Positions 1 to 7,662 of a stretch of DNA of 27,767 bases are shown here, in pieces (the first letter of the stretch is position 1; every line of letters begins with the position of its first letter). The notes under the pieces are model-generated. The model did not search any database. It was not told where the DNA came from and saw nothing but the letters and a program-made list of their open reading frames with translations. This stretch comes from Verrucomicrobia bacterium UBA1727 (GTDB lineage: Bacteria; Verrucomicrobiota; Kiritimatiellia; RFP12; UBA1067). The position numbers were made by a program, and so were the translations under genes. Where the stretch lies: the NCBI GenBank assembly GCA_002315875.1, contig DCIL01000068.1, forward strand, positions 134 to 27,900. The letters run 5' to 3'.

Positions 1-10
1 GGGAAGAGCC

Positions 11-64
11 ATATTTACAAGGGTCATTCAGGGTCTGTCCCCGAAGTTTCGTCCCCGAAGTTTC
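11..64 (+). repeat. Dispersed repeat, copy 1 (GGGTCTGTCCCC family)
   Basis: Positions 11-46 match 4004-4039 at 33 of 36 bases, and match the reverse complement of about 3564-3599 at 28 of 36. The shared core is AGGGTCTGTCCCC preceded by ATATTTACAAGGGTC. This copy also holds a perfect 14-bp tandem duplication (GTCCCCGAAGTTTC at 37-50 and 51-64). It lies just past the stop of the GH42-like gene. The GGGnnnnnCCC core could form a small hairpin, so a REP-like element is possible. No transposase is present in the window. Confidence 0.75.
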
Positions 65-98
65 ACTTGACCCCCTCATTCTTGCGATCCTCTACGCA

Positions 99-3000
99 CT
101 AATTCATTTCCTCTTCCGCGATCTGGCGGAGCGTTTTCTCCGTGAGGAAGAGATTGTCCTTAAAGGACTTCCGGTCGGACTCGGTCACGGGCTTGTCGAA
201 GAGCCAGCCGATTGCGTTTACAAGGAGCGCCGCGTTGTCGGCGTGCTCGATGCGGAACGGCTGGAAGAGCATCGCGTCCGTCGTCAGGAACACGCGCCCC
301 TTGCCCCATTCGAGCGTCGCACAGACGGTGCCGCCCTTCGGCGTCTTCACGACCGGCACGGGACAGCCAAGAAGAGCAGGACTGCGCTTCGGATCAGGAA
401 GCACCATCGGTGAGAGCGCGAAGAGCTGCACGCTTCGGACGCCCTCCGTCACCGGCGAGGCGACGATGTTGTCCGTCAGGATCTGGCAGGGATCGCCAAA
501 GCAGCAGTGCTCGGCATCCTGCACAAGACTTCCCGCGAGGCCGACGCCGAACGCCTTCGGCAGGATGGTCGTGAACACCTCACTCCCCGCGCAGCTCGTC
601 TTCGCCGTCCAGGAGAGCACGAACAGCTTGCCGCCCTCGGCGACGTAGTCCGCCAGCATCTTGGCGAAACGCCCGTCGTCGTTGCGCGCGAACTGGAAGA
701 GTCCGAGTCCGCGCGTCTCGACGAGGAAAACCGCCGCGTGCTGCCGCAGAATCTCCGGCGTCCAGTTCTTCGGCAGGAATCCCCGCGCCGCATATCCGGC
801 CGCATCCAGCCGGTCGAGGAGATACGGATAGAGCTCCCTGCCGACATACGCCTCGGCGCGCTGCGGATCGGTCATCGGGAAGAGCACCTTCGGACGCATG
901 TCGGACGGCTCCTCGCGATTGAGCGCGGCGACGCGCTTGAGGACGGACATCCGCGTCGGCGAGACCACAACCGCGAGCGGCTTCGTCTCCGGCGCCTCGA
1001 GGATCGCCGCCGCGATGCCGTACGAACCGGCAACCGTCGTCCGGTTGCCGTCGAAGATGCCGACGAGCGGCGTCAGCTTCCAGGCGGCACATTCGGCCGG
1101 CAGTTCAAACGAGACGCGCTGGTCACAGCCGCCGTAATTGGCGAAGTAAAGGAGCTTGCGCGTCGCATCGCCCACGAGGAGACGATGGACGAGCGGCAGC
1201 TCGTCGGATGCGTCGTACGTGACTTTCAGCGCCGGTTCGCCGACAAGCGGCTTGAGGACCGGCATCAGCTCGTCAAAGCGCAACCGGGAGGAGTACAGGC
1301 GAACCCTGTCCGGATGCGCCGCCGCGAAGGCGGCGAAGTTCGTCTCGCGCCAGTCGTCAAACCGCCGCTTGAACGAATCCTCCGTGACGTACAGCGTACC
1401 GCCCGCCGTAACGAAGGCGCGAACCGCATCCAGCGTCGCCTGATCTACGACTTCGCAATGCGCCGCCACGAGCGTGCGGTAGCGCCCGAACGTCAGCTTC
1501 TTGCGAAGGTTGATCTCGCCGAGCACTTCCGGTTCGCGGCCGAGGAACGTGAGAGCGTTGAACCAGTCGAGCAGCGCATAGCCGCGCGGCTCTTCGTCGG
1601 ACGGCAGTCCCCGCGCCCAGTTGAACGGATAGAGGAGCGCGATGTCGCTCGTGCGGTTGCGGAGGGCCGGCATGGCAGCCTGCGCGGCGACATCCGCCTT
1701 GCGGACGAGCGGCGGCAGATACGTCTTCACGGGATCGTCCGCGTTCCAGTTCCAGGCCATGAGGCCCGAAAGTCCGCCCGTCATCGCCGACCAGACGAAC
1801 GCCGTATAGGCCTTCTCGCCGAACGGTTCGGTTCCGCCGAACATGTCACCCGCGAGCAGCAGGCAGTCGGGCTTGAGGCCGGTCTGCGTGTTGTCGTTGT
1901 TGACCTGGATCTTGAGGTCGTTCTTCGCGCCGTACTTCAGGACGCCCGTCACGTCCGCCTTCCAGAAATCGCCCTTCTTCTGCGCGTACCGCACCATCTT
2001 GCCGTTGAGGAACATGTGCTCGGACGCCGTCATGCCGTAGCCGCACAGGTAGAACCTGCGGCTGCCGTCGCCCGCATCGTACTGGTAATGGGCGGGAATC
2101 TCGAACGTCGTCTCGAAATTGATCGCCGGATAGTCGACGCGCGGCTTGGAGCGGTCGATGACGAGCTTCGTCTCCTTCCAGGTGCAATTCGCGAACTTCG
2201 CCAAATCGTTCGCCCGCCGGGTCGCATCCGTCGAGCCGACCTGCCGCGCACGCGAGACGATGTTCTCGGCGTCGACGAGCGGACGCGTCGTGTTGTTCCG
2301 GAAGTAGTTCGCACCGAGGAGCGTATAGCCCGTCTGGCGGTAGACGAGTTCGCGGTCCCACGCCTTGCCGTCGTAATTGTAGTACCTGAAGCCGTTATTG
2401 TGCGTGAAGACGAGGTCGAGGAATTCGTCGTAGAGGGCCGGATCGAACACGCAGTAGTTGTCCGTCGAGGACTGCTGACCGCGGAAATCCATCGACAGCT
2501 TCAATCCGGGGATCTTCGCGCGCACGTCCTCCGCCTCGCCGCGCGTCGCCGCGCACACGTCCGTCTGCGCGAACCGGAGCCAGTCGTAATAGCGCTCCGG
2601 AAAGTCCCGCAGTTCCTTCGTCCGCGCTCGGACGCGGTGCCAGTCGCCCTTGCGCGAGCCGTCCACGTCCAAGAGCGGCATGTCGACGCAATCGAAGTCC
2701 GCATACGACGTCTTCCAGGCGGCGTTCATCGCCTCGACGGTCTTGTACTTCCCTTTCGCGAAGAGCCGCCAGCCCGCCTTGATGCGCGCGTTGTCCGGAT
2801 CGTATCCCGGCTCGCGGGCGAGCTCGGCGATCACCTGGCCGGTCATCGCCCCATAGCTCCAGTACGGTGCGCGCTTGGCGAAGATCATCTCGCGTCCGAC
2901 ACGGTAGTTGGTGTCGAGCGAACGGAAGTGTCCGTAGCCGCGCCCGACCTCGCGAAACGCCGGATACCTCTTCATCAGCGACAGGTGAGAGCAATAGGTC

Positions 3001-3488
3001 GCGTCGCCGGAGGTGTCGCAGCTCTCGGCCAGGAAGCCGAGCCGCACGATCTCGCGCAGCCACGGGTATGCCCCCGGCGTCGCCGAAGCCGAGACGTGCA
3101 CGACGCCCGCGTCATCCTCCTTGCCGCCCAACCAGCCGACGTTATGGGGCGTCGCCACGGCTGAGGCCCCCTGCAGCTTCGCGAGCCACAACCCGACCGG
3201 CGTCGCCTGTCCGGAGCCGAGATCGACGCCGTTGCCGAGCCAGAAGCTCGGACGCCCGTTTCGGCGGAGGACGCCGTCCGCAATGTCCCAGGCAAACGGA
3301 TCGATAGACTCGACCGGCTTGAAATCCGCCGCCTCGGAGAGCTTCGGCTCCACAACGAAGTTCGGCACGGGATCGACCGGCGCGGTCTGCACGGCTCCAG
3401 CAAAAGCTGCGCACGAGAGCGCGAAACAACCGGCGTTCAAAACCAACTCCGTCACAGAAGGCATATCTAGAGTTCCCCAAGTTTTCAT
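99..3488 (-). CDS. Secreted GH42-like glycoside hydrolase with beta-galactosidase trimerisation-type domains
   Basis: Large glycosidase of about 1129 residues. A signal-like hydrophobic stretch (ELVLNAGCFALSCAAFAGA) follows the start, so it should be exported. A TIM barrel of GH42/clan-A type covers roughly residues 60-450; its opening (NGRPSFWLGNGVDLG) and the AMNAAWKTSYADFD segment are typical of GH42-like proteins. A jelly-roll like a GH2 sugar-binding domain is inserted at about 455-540, and the end of the barrel is WSAMTGGLSGLMAWNW near 565. A class-I-glutamine-amidotransferase-like (trimerisation) domain starts near 613 and a second Rossmann-like module near 867. The frame stays open upstream to 3623, but that extension runs through dispersed repeat copy 2, so I prefer the ATG at 3488; ATG 3464 is also possible. 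No strong Shine-Dalgarno is visible at either. Substrate unknown; it stands alone, flanked by inverted copies of one repeat. Confidence 0.75.
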   Translation of the reverse strand: MKTWGTLDMPSVTELVLNAGCFALSCAAFAGAVQTAPVDPVPNFVVEPKLSEAADFKPVESIDPFAWDIADGVLRRNGRPSFWLGNGVDLGSGQATPVGLWLAKLQGASAVATPHNVGWLGGKEDDAGVVHVSASATPGAYPWLREIVRLGFLAESCDTSGDATYCSHLSLMKRYPAFREVGRGYGHFRSLDTNYRVGREMIFAKRAPYWSYGAMTGQVIAELAREPGYDPDNARIKAGWRLFAKGKYKTVEAMNAAWKTSYADFDCVDMPLLDVDGSRKGDWHRVRARTKELRDFPERYYDWLRFAQTDVCAATRGEAEDVRAKIPGLKLSMDFRGQQSSTDNYCVFDPALYDEFLDLVFTHNNGFRYYNYDGKAWDRELVYRQTGYTLLGANYFRNNTTRPLVDAENIVSRARQVGSTDATRRANDLAKFANCTWKETKLVIDRSKPRVDYPAINFETTFEIPAHYQYDAGDGSRRFYLCGYGMTASEHMFLNGKMVRYAQKKGDFWKADVTGVLKYGAKNDLKIQVNNDNTQTGLKPDCLLLAGDMFGGTEPFGEKAYTAFVWSAMTGGLSGLMAWNWNADDPVKTYLPPLVRKADVAAQAAMPALRNRTSDIALLYPFNWARGLPSDEEPRGYALLDWFNALTFLGREPEVLGEINLRKKLTFGRYRTLVAAHCEVVDQATLDAVRAFVTAGGTLYVTEDSFKRRFDDWRETNFAAFAAAHPDRVRLYSSRLRFDELMPVLKPLVGEPALKVTYDASDELPLVHRLLVGDATRKLLYFANYGGCDQRVSFELPAECAAWKLTPLVGIFDGNRTTVAGSYGIAAAILEAPETKPLAVVVSPTRMSVLKRVAALNREEPSDMRPKVLFPMTDPQRAEAYVGRELYPYLLDRLDAAGYAARGFLPKNWTPEILRQHAAVFLVETRGLGLFQFARNDDGRFAKMLADYVAEGGKLFVLSWTAKTSCAGSEVFTTILPKAFGVGLAGSLVQDAEHCCFGDPCQILTDNIVASPVTEGVRSVQLFALSPMVLPDPKRSPALLGCPVPVVKTPKGGTVCATLEWGKGRVFLTTDAMLFQPFRIEHADNAALLVNAIGWLFDKPVTESDRKSFKDNLFLTEKTLRQIAEEEMN

Positions 3489-3563
3489 GATGCGAAGAAA
3501 TCTTCGAGCGACACGGTCCGCATGATTTCGTGCGACCATGCATTGGGCTTGAGACCAGCGAAT

Positions 3564-3599
3564 CATTGGGGACAGACCCCGCATGAGGCCTGAAAATAT
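3564..3599 (-). repeat. Dispersed repeat, copy 2 (inverted)
   Basis: Read on the minus strand this matches copies 1 and 3 around the GGGTCTGTCCCC core and the ATATTT tail (28 of 36 bases against copy 1). It lies upstream of the GH42-like gene, so copies 1 and 2 bracket that gene in opposite orientations. Confidence 0.65.
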
Positions 3600-3632
3600 T
3601 GGGTTTCTGTTCGGATTCAGCATCTTCGCTAC

Positions 3633-3670
3633 TACAATGCGCTATTCTTTGGTTGGAAGTATATCAAATT
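3633..3670 (-). promoter_or_regulatory. Duplicated promoter-like block upstream of the GH42-like gene
   Basis: 38 bp matching 4699-4736 at 32 positions; the inner 24 bp (3647-3670 against 4713-4736) differ at one base. On the minus strand it contains TGATATACT, a good extended -10 (TGnTATAcT). No clear -35 is seen. Both copies sit upstream of a minus-strand gene, which favours a promoter, but this is inferred from sequence only. Confidence 0.4.
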
Positions 3671-3750
3671 TAGAGGGTAGAGGGTAGAGGGTAGATGGTA
3701 GAGGGTAGAGGATAGATTAGGTGTAGAGAATAGGTGTAGGTGTAGAGGGA
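3671..3750. repeat. TAGAGGG / TAGGTGTAGA simple-repeat tract
   Basis: Begins with imperfect 7-bp TAGAGGG units and continues with decamer TAGGTGTAGA units (AGGTGTAG recurs several times). The decamer reappears at 3797-3827, 4769-4820 and, degenerate, near 8380. All copies are purine-rich on the plus strand. Confidence 0.8.
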
Positions 3751-3793
3751 AGGAATGAGGAACGAGGAATGATGAATGAGGAATGGCGGACGG
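3751..3793. repeat. GAATGAGGAATGATGAAT tract with GGCGGACGG tail
   Basis: Imperfect purine-rich repeats of GAATGAG / GAATGATG ending in GAATGGCGGACGG. The reverse complement of the same arrangement is at about 11871-11913, and in both places a 21-nt palindrome lies nearby. Confidence 0.75.
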
Positions 3794-3882
3794 GAAATAG
3801 GTGTAGACAAAAGGTGTAGGTGTAGAATGGACGATTAGGTTTTAAACGGTAGGGGGCGATCCCAGAGCGCACCGCACCGTGG

Positions 3883-3903
3883 ACGCGATTGTCCCAATCG
3901 CGT
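3883..3903. repeat. 21-nt perfect palindrome, copy 1
   Basis: ACGCGATTG, loop TCC, CAATCGCGT: a perfect 9-bp stem with a 3-nt loop. The same hairpin on the other strand is at 11921-11941, and a variant is at 3931-3951. Confidence 0.8.
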
Positions 3904-3930
3904 GCAATAAGGAGTGATCCTTCCTCTATC

Positions 3931-3951
3931 ACGCGATGGGGACCATCGCGT
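3931..3951. repeat. 21-nt perfect palindrome, copy 2 (compensated variant)
   Basis: ACGCGATGG, loop GGA, CCATCGCGT. Relative to the other two copies one stem pair has changed on both sides (T-A to G-C), so the stem remains perfect. It is inverted relative to the copy at 3883-3903; the 27-bp spacer itself contains AAGGA-GTGA-TCCTT, a short hairpin. Confidence 0.8.
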
Positions 3952-4003
3952 CCACACTTCGCCTTCGGCCTTCGCCTTCAACTCCCCATCGCCACGAAAG
4001 CCA

Positions 4004-4039
4004 ATATTTACAAGGGTCGTGCAGGGTCTGTCCCCGAGG
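4004..4039 (+). repeat. Dispersed repeat, copy 3 (GGGTCTGTCCCC family)
   Basis: 33 of 36 bases match copy 1 at 11-46, in the same orientation. It lies 16 bp beyond the stop codon of the metalloprotease gene. Confidence 0.75.
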
Positions 4040-4055
4040 CTTAAAGATAACGACG

Positions 4056-4640
4056 TCATTGATTTTCTCGTTTAACATATGAAGCACAATCATGAACTAT
4101 TTGCTTTACCGCATTCCACTTCTTTTCAATCATGCGTTTACCGCGGTAGCGAGCAGGGAGCTTGCCTTTGTGCTTCATGAATAGCATGAAAGTTTCTGCG
4201 AAGTCCTCGCGTGTCATCGTTGACGCATAGGCAGTGACGTACCCGTCCGTCCAATCTTCATCATCAAAGACATTCTTTTCTCCGTAGCTTGCACCGAACG
4301 CAGCCTTGAAAATGCCACCTCGGAAGAAACGTTTGTACCGATCGGCAAGCGCATGACCAAATTCATGTCGAAGGACGTCAAGTAACGCCCGTCTTTCAAA
4401 CCACAATGGAAACAATCCTGCCGGATAAACAGGCGGGATATGGATATTCATATCTTCAAAATCATAGAACCCCATCGCACCGACCAATGCAAGAAGAATG
4501 CCATCTGGATAGCAGTCTACTTCATCAAGACGAGAATCCTCATACAGCAATCCAAGGTTCTCCAGTTCTCTCCTCACCTTATTGAACGCCTTCTCAATGT
4601 CCCTTGACGAGGCGTATATCCTTTTGGGCAATGATTTCAT
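4056..4640 (-). CDS. Putative zincin-type metallopeptidase (HEFGH)
   Basis: A 194-residue protein. HEFGH at residues 92-96 is a HExxH zinc-binding site within the helix LLDVLRHEFGHALADRY, and EDFAE at 145-149 can give the third ligand, as in gluzincins whose distal motif is E-D-F-A-E. This predicts a zinc peptidase, but the specific family and substrate are not recognised. There is no signal peptide; the N-terminus is charged and helical (residues 12-29), so it is probably cytoplasmic. The start ATG at 4640 has a GAGGA/GGAAG purine stretch just upstream. The gene is visibly richer in A/T than its neighbours and is bordered on both sides by repeat-rich spacers, which suggests recent acquisition as a single gene. 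Confidence 0.65.
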   Translation of the reverse strand: MKSLPKRIYASSRDIEKAFNKVRRELENLGLLYEDSRLDEVDCYPDGILLALVGAMGFYDFEDMNIHIPPVYPAGLFPLWFERRALLDVLRHEFGHALADRYKRFFRGGIFKAAFGASYGEKNVFDDEDWTDGYVTAYASTMTREDFAETFMLFMKHKGKLPARYRGKRMIEKKWNAVKQIVHDCASYVKRENQ

Positions 4641-4698
4641 CTTCCGTCCTCTTCGATTACTTCAACATCAAATCCATTGCTGAAATCTACGGCATCTA

Positions 4699-4736
4699 TA
4701 CAATGTTCGGCTCTTTGGTTAGAAGTATATCAAATT
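4699..4736 (-). promoter_or_regulatory. Duplicated promoter-like block upstream of the metallopeptidase
   Basis: Second copy of the 38-bp block at 3633-3670. Its minus strand carries the same TGATATACT extended -10, which would start RNA about 75 nt before the metallopeptidase ATG. No matching -35 is seen. Confidence 0.4.
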
Positions 4737-4740
4737 CCGG

Positions 4741-4835
4741 TGGGGAGTTGAAGTTGAAGAATGGAAGAATTAGGTGTAGATTTGCGGTGTAGGTGTAGAT
4801 TAGAGGGGTAGGTGTAGAGGGGAGGGTAGGGCGGA
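4741..4835. repeat. TAGGTGTAGA simple-repeat tract overlapping the 3' end of the UbiA-like gene
   Basis: Several TAGGTGTAGA-type units and GGGTAGGG-type purine stretches. The tract continues into the last codons and supplies the stop codon of the prenyltransferase gene. The spacer 4641-4799 holds no gene. Confidence 0.75.
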
Positions 4836-5468
4836 GATGAGGATGAGGGCGGTGAGTTGAAGGATGAGGAGGCCGTAGACGAGCAAGGCGACTTTGCGCT
4901 GGTTGGTTGAATCGAAGACCTCACGCTCGGAATACTTGGTGACACCGGCGATGTAGGCGGTCCAGATGACCGAAAGAACCATCAGCGCATACGGGAAGGT
5001 AATGGTTAGAGAAACGGGATCGGGACGCGGATATAACGCGGCACCGCCGGCAAAGACATTGAGTCCGCGGCAAAGTCCCATTCTGAGACACGATTTCGTA
5101 CGATTGTAGACGACGATCTCATCGATGAGTATGAGCACGGTTATCCACCAGAGCGGAGGCAGCGAAAACGCCGCGCCGAGGACGAGCGGAACGAGCAGGC
5201 AGAGTCCGCGGGCGACTTTTGCCGCACGCATCGAAAGCGTGCCGTTGACGAGCGGACGTTCGGATGGATCGGACGCGACACCGACGATATCGTTATCGGC
5301 AAGTCCGAACATGTAGATAGCGACCGATGCGAGCGCTGGAACAACGCCGTCTACGAGTCCAGAGATTCCCGCCACCGCCACGGCACCTACGAGCGCGTCG
5401 CCGGGAACCGTGATGAGGTTACCGACGCGGAAGAAGCTGAGCCAGGGACGAATCGAGGACATGGACAT
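4800..5468 (-). CDS. UbiA-family prenyltransferase (SCO3242/EboC-like), possibly 3'-truncated
   Basis: Polytopic membrane protein of about 222 residues. The first aspartate motif of UbiA prenyltransferases is recognisable as DNDIVGVASDPSERPLVNG (ND, D and RP positions). The YNRTKSCLRMGLCRGLNVFAGG and YIAGVTKYSEREVFDSTNQRK segments match the second half of SCO3242/EboC-type UbiA proteins, and the opening FRVGNLITVPGDALVGA is also typical. Such enzymes move a prenyl chain onto an acceptor in the membrane; the substrate here is unknown. Usual length is about 280-300 residues, so one or two terminal helices seem missing, and the last residues (SALPSPLHLPL) are encoded by a simple-repeat tract. 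The start is 7 nt after the permease stop; GTG at 5471 or ATG 5462 are alternatives. Likely last gene of the ABC operon. Confidence 0.7.
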   Translation of the reverse strand: MSMSSIRPWLSFFRVGNLITVPGDALVGAVAVAGISGLVDGVVPALASVAIYMFGLADNDIVGVASDPSERPLVNGTLSMRAAKVARGLCLLVPLVLGAAFSLPPLWWITVLILIDEIVVYNRTKSCLRMGLCRGLNVFAGGAALYPRPDPVSLTITFPYALMVLSVIWTAYIAGVTKYSEREVFDSTNQRKVALLVYGLLILQLTALILISALPSPLHLPL

Positions 5469-5475
5469 CACATAT

Positions 5476-7662
5476 TTAACGGCGGCAGGATCGACGGATG
5501 ATAATGAGCGACACGGGAACGGCCACCAAAAGCGCGATCAAGATCGCGCCAAGCGCGCCTTCGGCAATGAGCACGAGCGGAATGTCGAAGCAGGCGGGGA
5601 GTCCCCAATTCGCCATCGCCGCGCGTGTTCCAGAGGTGAACAGCCAGCCTGCGAGCGCACCAAGCGGAGTGCCGAAGACAAGCGCGACGACACTGATCTT
5701 GAGTGCCTCCGCCACCAAAACGCGACTCATCTGCCAGACGGTGGCGCCAACCGCGCGGAGAACTGCGAACTCGCGGCGGCGGGCTTCGGCGGACGCCACC
5801 AGCTGCGCGATGAAGCCGAGCGAGATCACCACGAGGAAGATGTACGGAACGCGCGCCATCGCGCCCACGAGATCGTTGCTATGCGAGAGGGTTCCGTCCG
5901 CAATCTCATCGCGGGCATGCAGCCGAACGGTATTGCCGCGGATCTCGCCGTCCCTGTCCTCGCGATACGCGCCTCCGAGCGCCTGGACGATTTCGCGCTC
6001 GACAAGGCGTCCCGCAGGAAAGACCCCGTGCTTGGCGAGGAAGTCCGGCTTGTAATCGAGCCATAGATGGGTCATGTGGACGAATTCCTGCGGACGCGCA
6101 TCGCACGCGGCGAGCGTATCGAACGAAACGAAGACGGGTCCGTCGGTATTCGGCGGCATGCGGTTCATTCCGCGGACGAGTCCGCGGCTCGTCACCATGT
6201 GCCAGTTGAGATCGACAATGCCGACGATGTCGAGCGCGACCTTGAGTCCCCTTCCGCAATCGAGCTTCAGCTTGTCCCCAAGCTTGAGCTTGCGGGCGCG
6301 CGCCATCATCTCGGTGATGATGCAGCTGTCGCCGGACATAATCGCCTTGAAAGCCGACTCACGCTCGCCGGCCGCGAAATTGAACGGCGGCAGATAGTCG
6401 CTCGCCAGCAAAAGCGCATTGCGGTACGATTTGCCGCGCATAGGACGTCCCCCGGCGTCCATCGCCTTTGCTTTGAAGCCCTTCATCTCCTCAAGCGGAT
6501 CGAAATTCACCTGCAGGGGCTGCAGTTCGTGAATGCGCTCGACCCCCTCGAGTTTTCCCAAAAGTTCAATATCGAAACTCGACACACCGCCCGGAAGAAT
6601 CGACACGATCGCATCCGGCCATTCCTTCGAGGGAATGAACGGCTTGGTGAGCGAAGTGCCCCAGACCTCGACGGCGACGAAGGCACCGAATCCGCAGGCG
6701 AAGGCGATGAGCATGCCGAGGGGACGGCGCCGCGGCGGACGATTCGAAGCCGCTTCGAGGGGCTTAACGGAGAGTGCGTCCCGAAGCGCGAACAGTACGC
6801 CCAGCAAGGCAACGAACGGAGCTACGACGATCGAAACGCCGATGCCGAGCTTTCCAACCGCCATGCCCATCGGAAAGGTATCCGCATCGCAGGCGACGTA
6901 GACCCTGAGTGCAGCGAGCGCGGCAATCACGCCGACCGTGAGTCCGGAAAACGTAAGCACCAGCGCCTCACGGGCGACGAGACGGACGATTCCGCCGCGA
7001 GTCATTCCGATCATGCGCAATACCGCAAGTTCACGGCGGCGCGACTCGACCGAAAGTAGGAGTGAATTCAAAAGAAGACAAAGCGCGGTAAGCGCGGCCG
7101 CCCAGAGGAGCATCGGCTTCGAACGATCCATGTTGCGGCTCGCATCGCTGCGGAAAAGCGGCGCGAGCTCTTCGGCGGACGGATTTTTCCAGTCGGTCCA
7201 GTCCTCGGCGATTTTCGCAGCGGTTTCGGGCGAGACGAACATATTGGGATAGCCGCGGACGGGACGCGACCAGTCGAGGTAACCCGCGATCTTGACGGTG
7301 TAGGCGCCTTTGCGCCCCACGAGCATCAGCTCTTCGCCAACCTCAGGCAGGTTCTTGACGCGGCGCTGGACGAACAGCGCCTTCGTGACGAGGGCTTCGT
7401 CCGCCTTGAGCGCCCTTTCCGACTTCGAAACCGTGGCCAGCGAAGCGAGCATCGGAGGACCTTGGAGGACGCGTCCTTCGGGACGAAAATCAAGTTGCAG
7501 TCGAGCGCATCTGGCGCCCTTCTCGACCGGCAGCGCCTTGAGAAGCTTCGCGGCCGCAGCGACCGCCTGATGATCGTTCGTGGCCATCAGCGACTGGGTG
7601 AACACCACGGCGCCGACCGCAGCGGCAATGCCGATCACCGCACAAATATGCCGCGCTTTCAT
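5476..7662 (-). CDS. ABC transporter permease with two FtsX domains
   Basis: A 728-residue inner-membrane permease. An N-terminal membrane helix lies at about 5-27, followed by a periplasmic stretch. The first FtsX domain spans about 185-300, with the signature VESRRRELAVLRMIGMTRGGIVRLVAREAL. A further helix near 317-335 precedes a large periplasmic domain, and the second FtsX domain spans about 610-720 (ASAEARRREFAVLRAVGATVWQMSRVLVAEAL). Duplicated FtsX domains are usual in permeases that handle lipids, lipoproteins or peptides at the outer face of the inner membrane (LolCE/MacB-related), acting by mechanotransmission. The ATG overlaps the ATPase stop (ATGA), so the two should be translationally coupled and form one transporter. 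Cargo cannot be told from sequence; the UbiA partner hints at a lipid-linked substrate, which is inference. Confidence 0.85.
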   Translation of the reverse strand: MKARHICAVIGIAAAVGAVVFTQSLMATNDHQAVAAAAKLLKALPVEKGARCARLQLDFRPEGRVLQGPPMLASLATVSKSERALKADEALVTKALFVQRRVKNLPEVGEELMLVGRKGAYTVKIAGYLDWSRPVRGYPNMFVSPETAAKIAEDWTDWKNPSAEELAPLFRSDASRNMDRSKPMLLWAAALTALCLLLNSLLLSVESRRRELAVLRMIGMTRGGIVRLVAREALVLTFSGLTVGVIAALAALRVYVACDADTFPMGMAVGKLGIGVSIVVAPFVALLGVLFALRDALSVKPLEAASNRPPRRRPLGMLIAFACGFGAFVAVEVWGTSLTKPFIPSKEWPDAIVSILPGGVSSFDIELLGKLEGVERIHELQPLQVNFDPLEEMKGFKAKAMDAGGRPMRGKSYRNALLLASDYLPPFNFAAGERESAFKAIMSGDSCIITEMMARARKLKLGDKLKLDCGRGLKVALDIVGIVDLNWHMVTSRGLVRGMNRMPPNTDGPVFVSFDTLAACDARPQEFVHMTHLWLDYKPDFLAKHGVFPAGRLVEREIVQALGGAYREDRDGEIRGNTVRLHARDEIADGTLSHSNDLVGAMARVPYIFLVVISLGFIAQLVASAEARRREFAVLRAVGATVWQMSRVLVAEALKISVVALVFGTPLGALAGWLFTSGTRAAMANWGLPACFDIPLVLIAEGALGAILIALLVAVPVSLIIIRRSCRR

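Larger units (their letters stand above)
3489..4055. other. Repeat-filled intergenic region, 567 bp, no gene
   Basis: No credible coding sequence; the short open frames here are made of repeats. From left to right it holds dispersed repeat copy 2 (inverted), a promoter-like duplicated block, a TAGAGGG / TAGGTGTAGA simple-repeat tract, a GAATGAGGAATGATGAAT tract, more TAGGTGTAGA units, two inverted 21-nt palindromes, a short TTCGCCTTCGGCC tract and dispersed repeat copy 3. Several of these recur at 4699-4835 and 11861-11941. Confidence 0.8.

Noticed and set aside
507..3164. Long plus-strand open frame (885 codons) opposite the GH42-like gene
   Set aside because: Arg/Glu/His-rich composition without any domain; it is the antisense frame produced by GC-rich codon bias of the real minus-strand gene.
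3489..3623. 46-residue N-terminal extension of the GH42-like protein
   Set aside because: It overlaps dispersed repeat copy 2, has no protein-like features and would bury the signal peptide.
3671..3830. CRISPR array from the regular repeats
   Set aside because: Units are 7-10 bp or imperfect, with no unique spacers and no cas genes.
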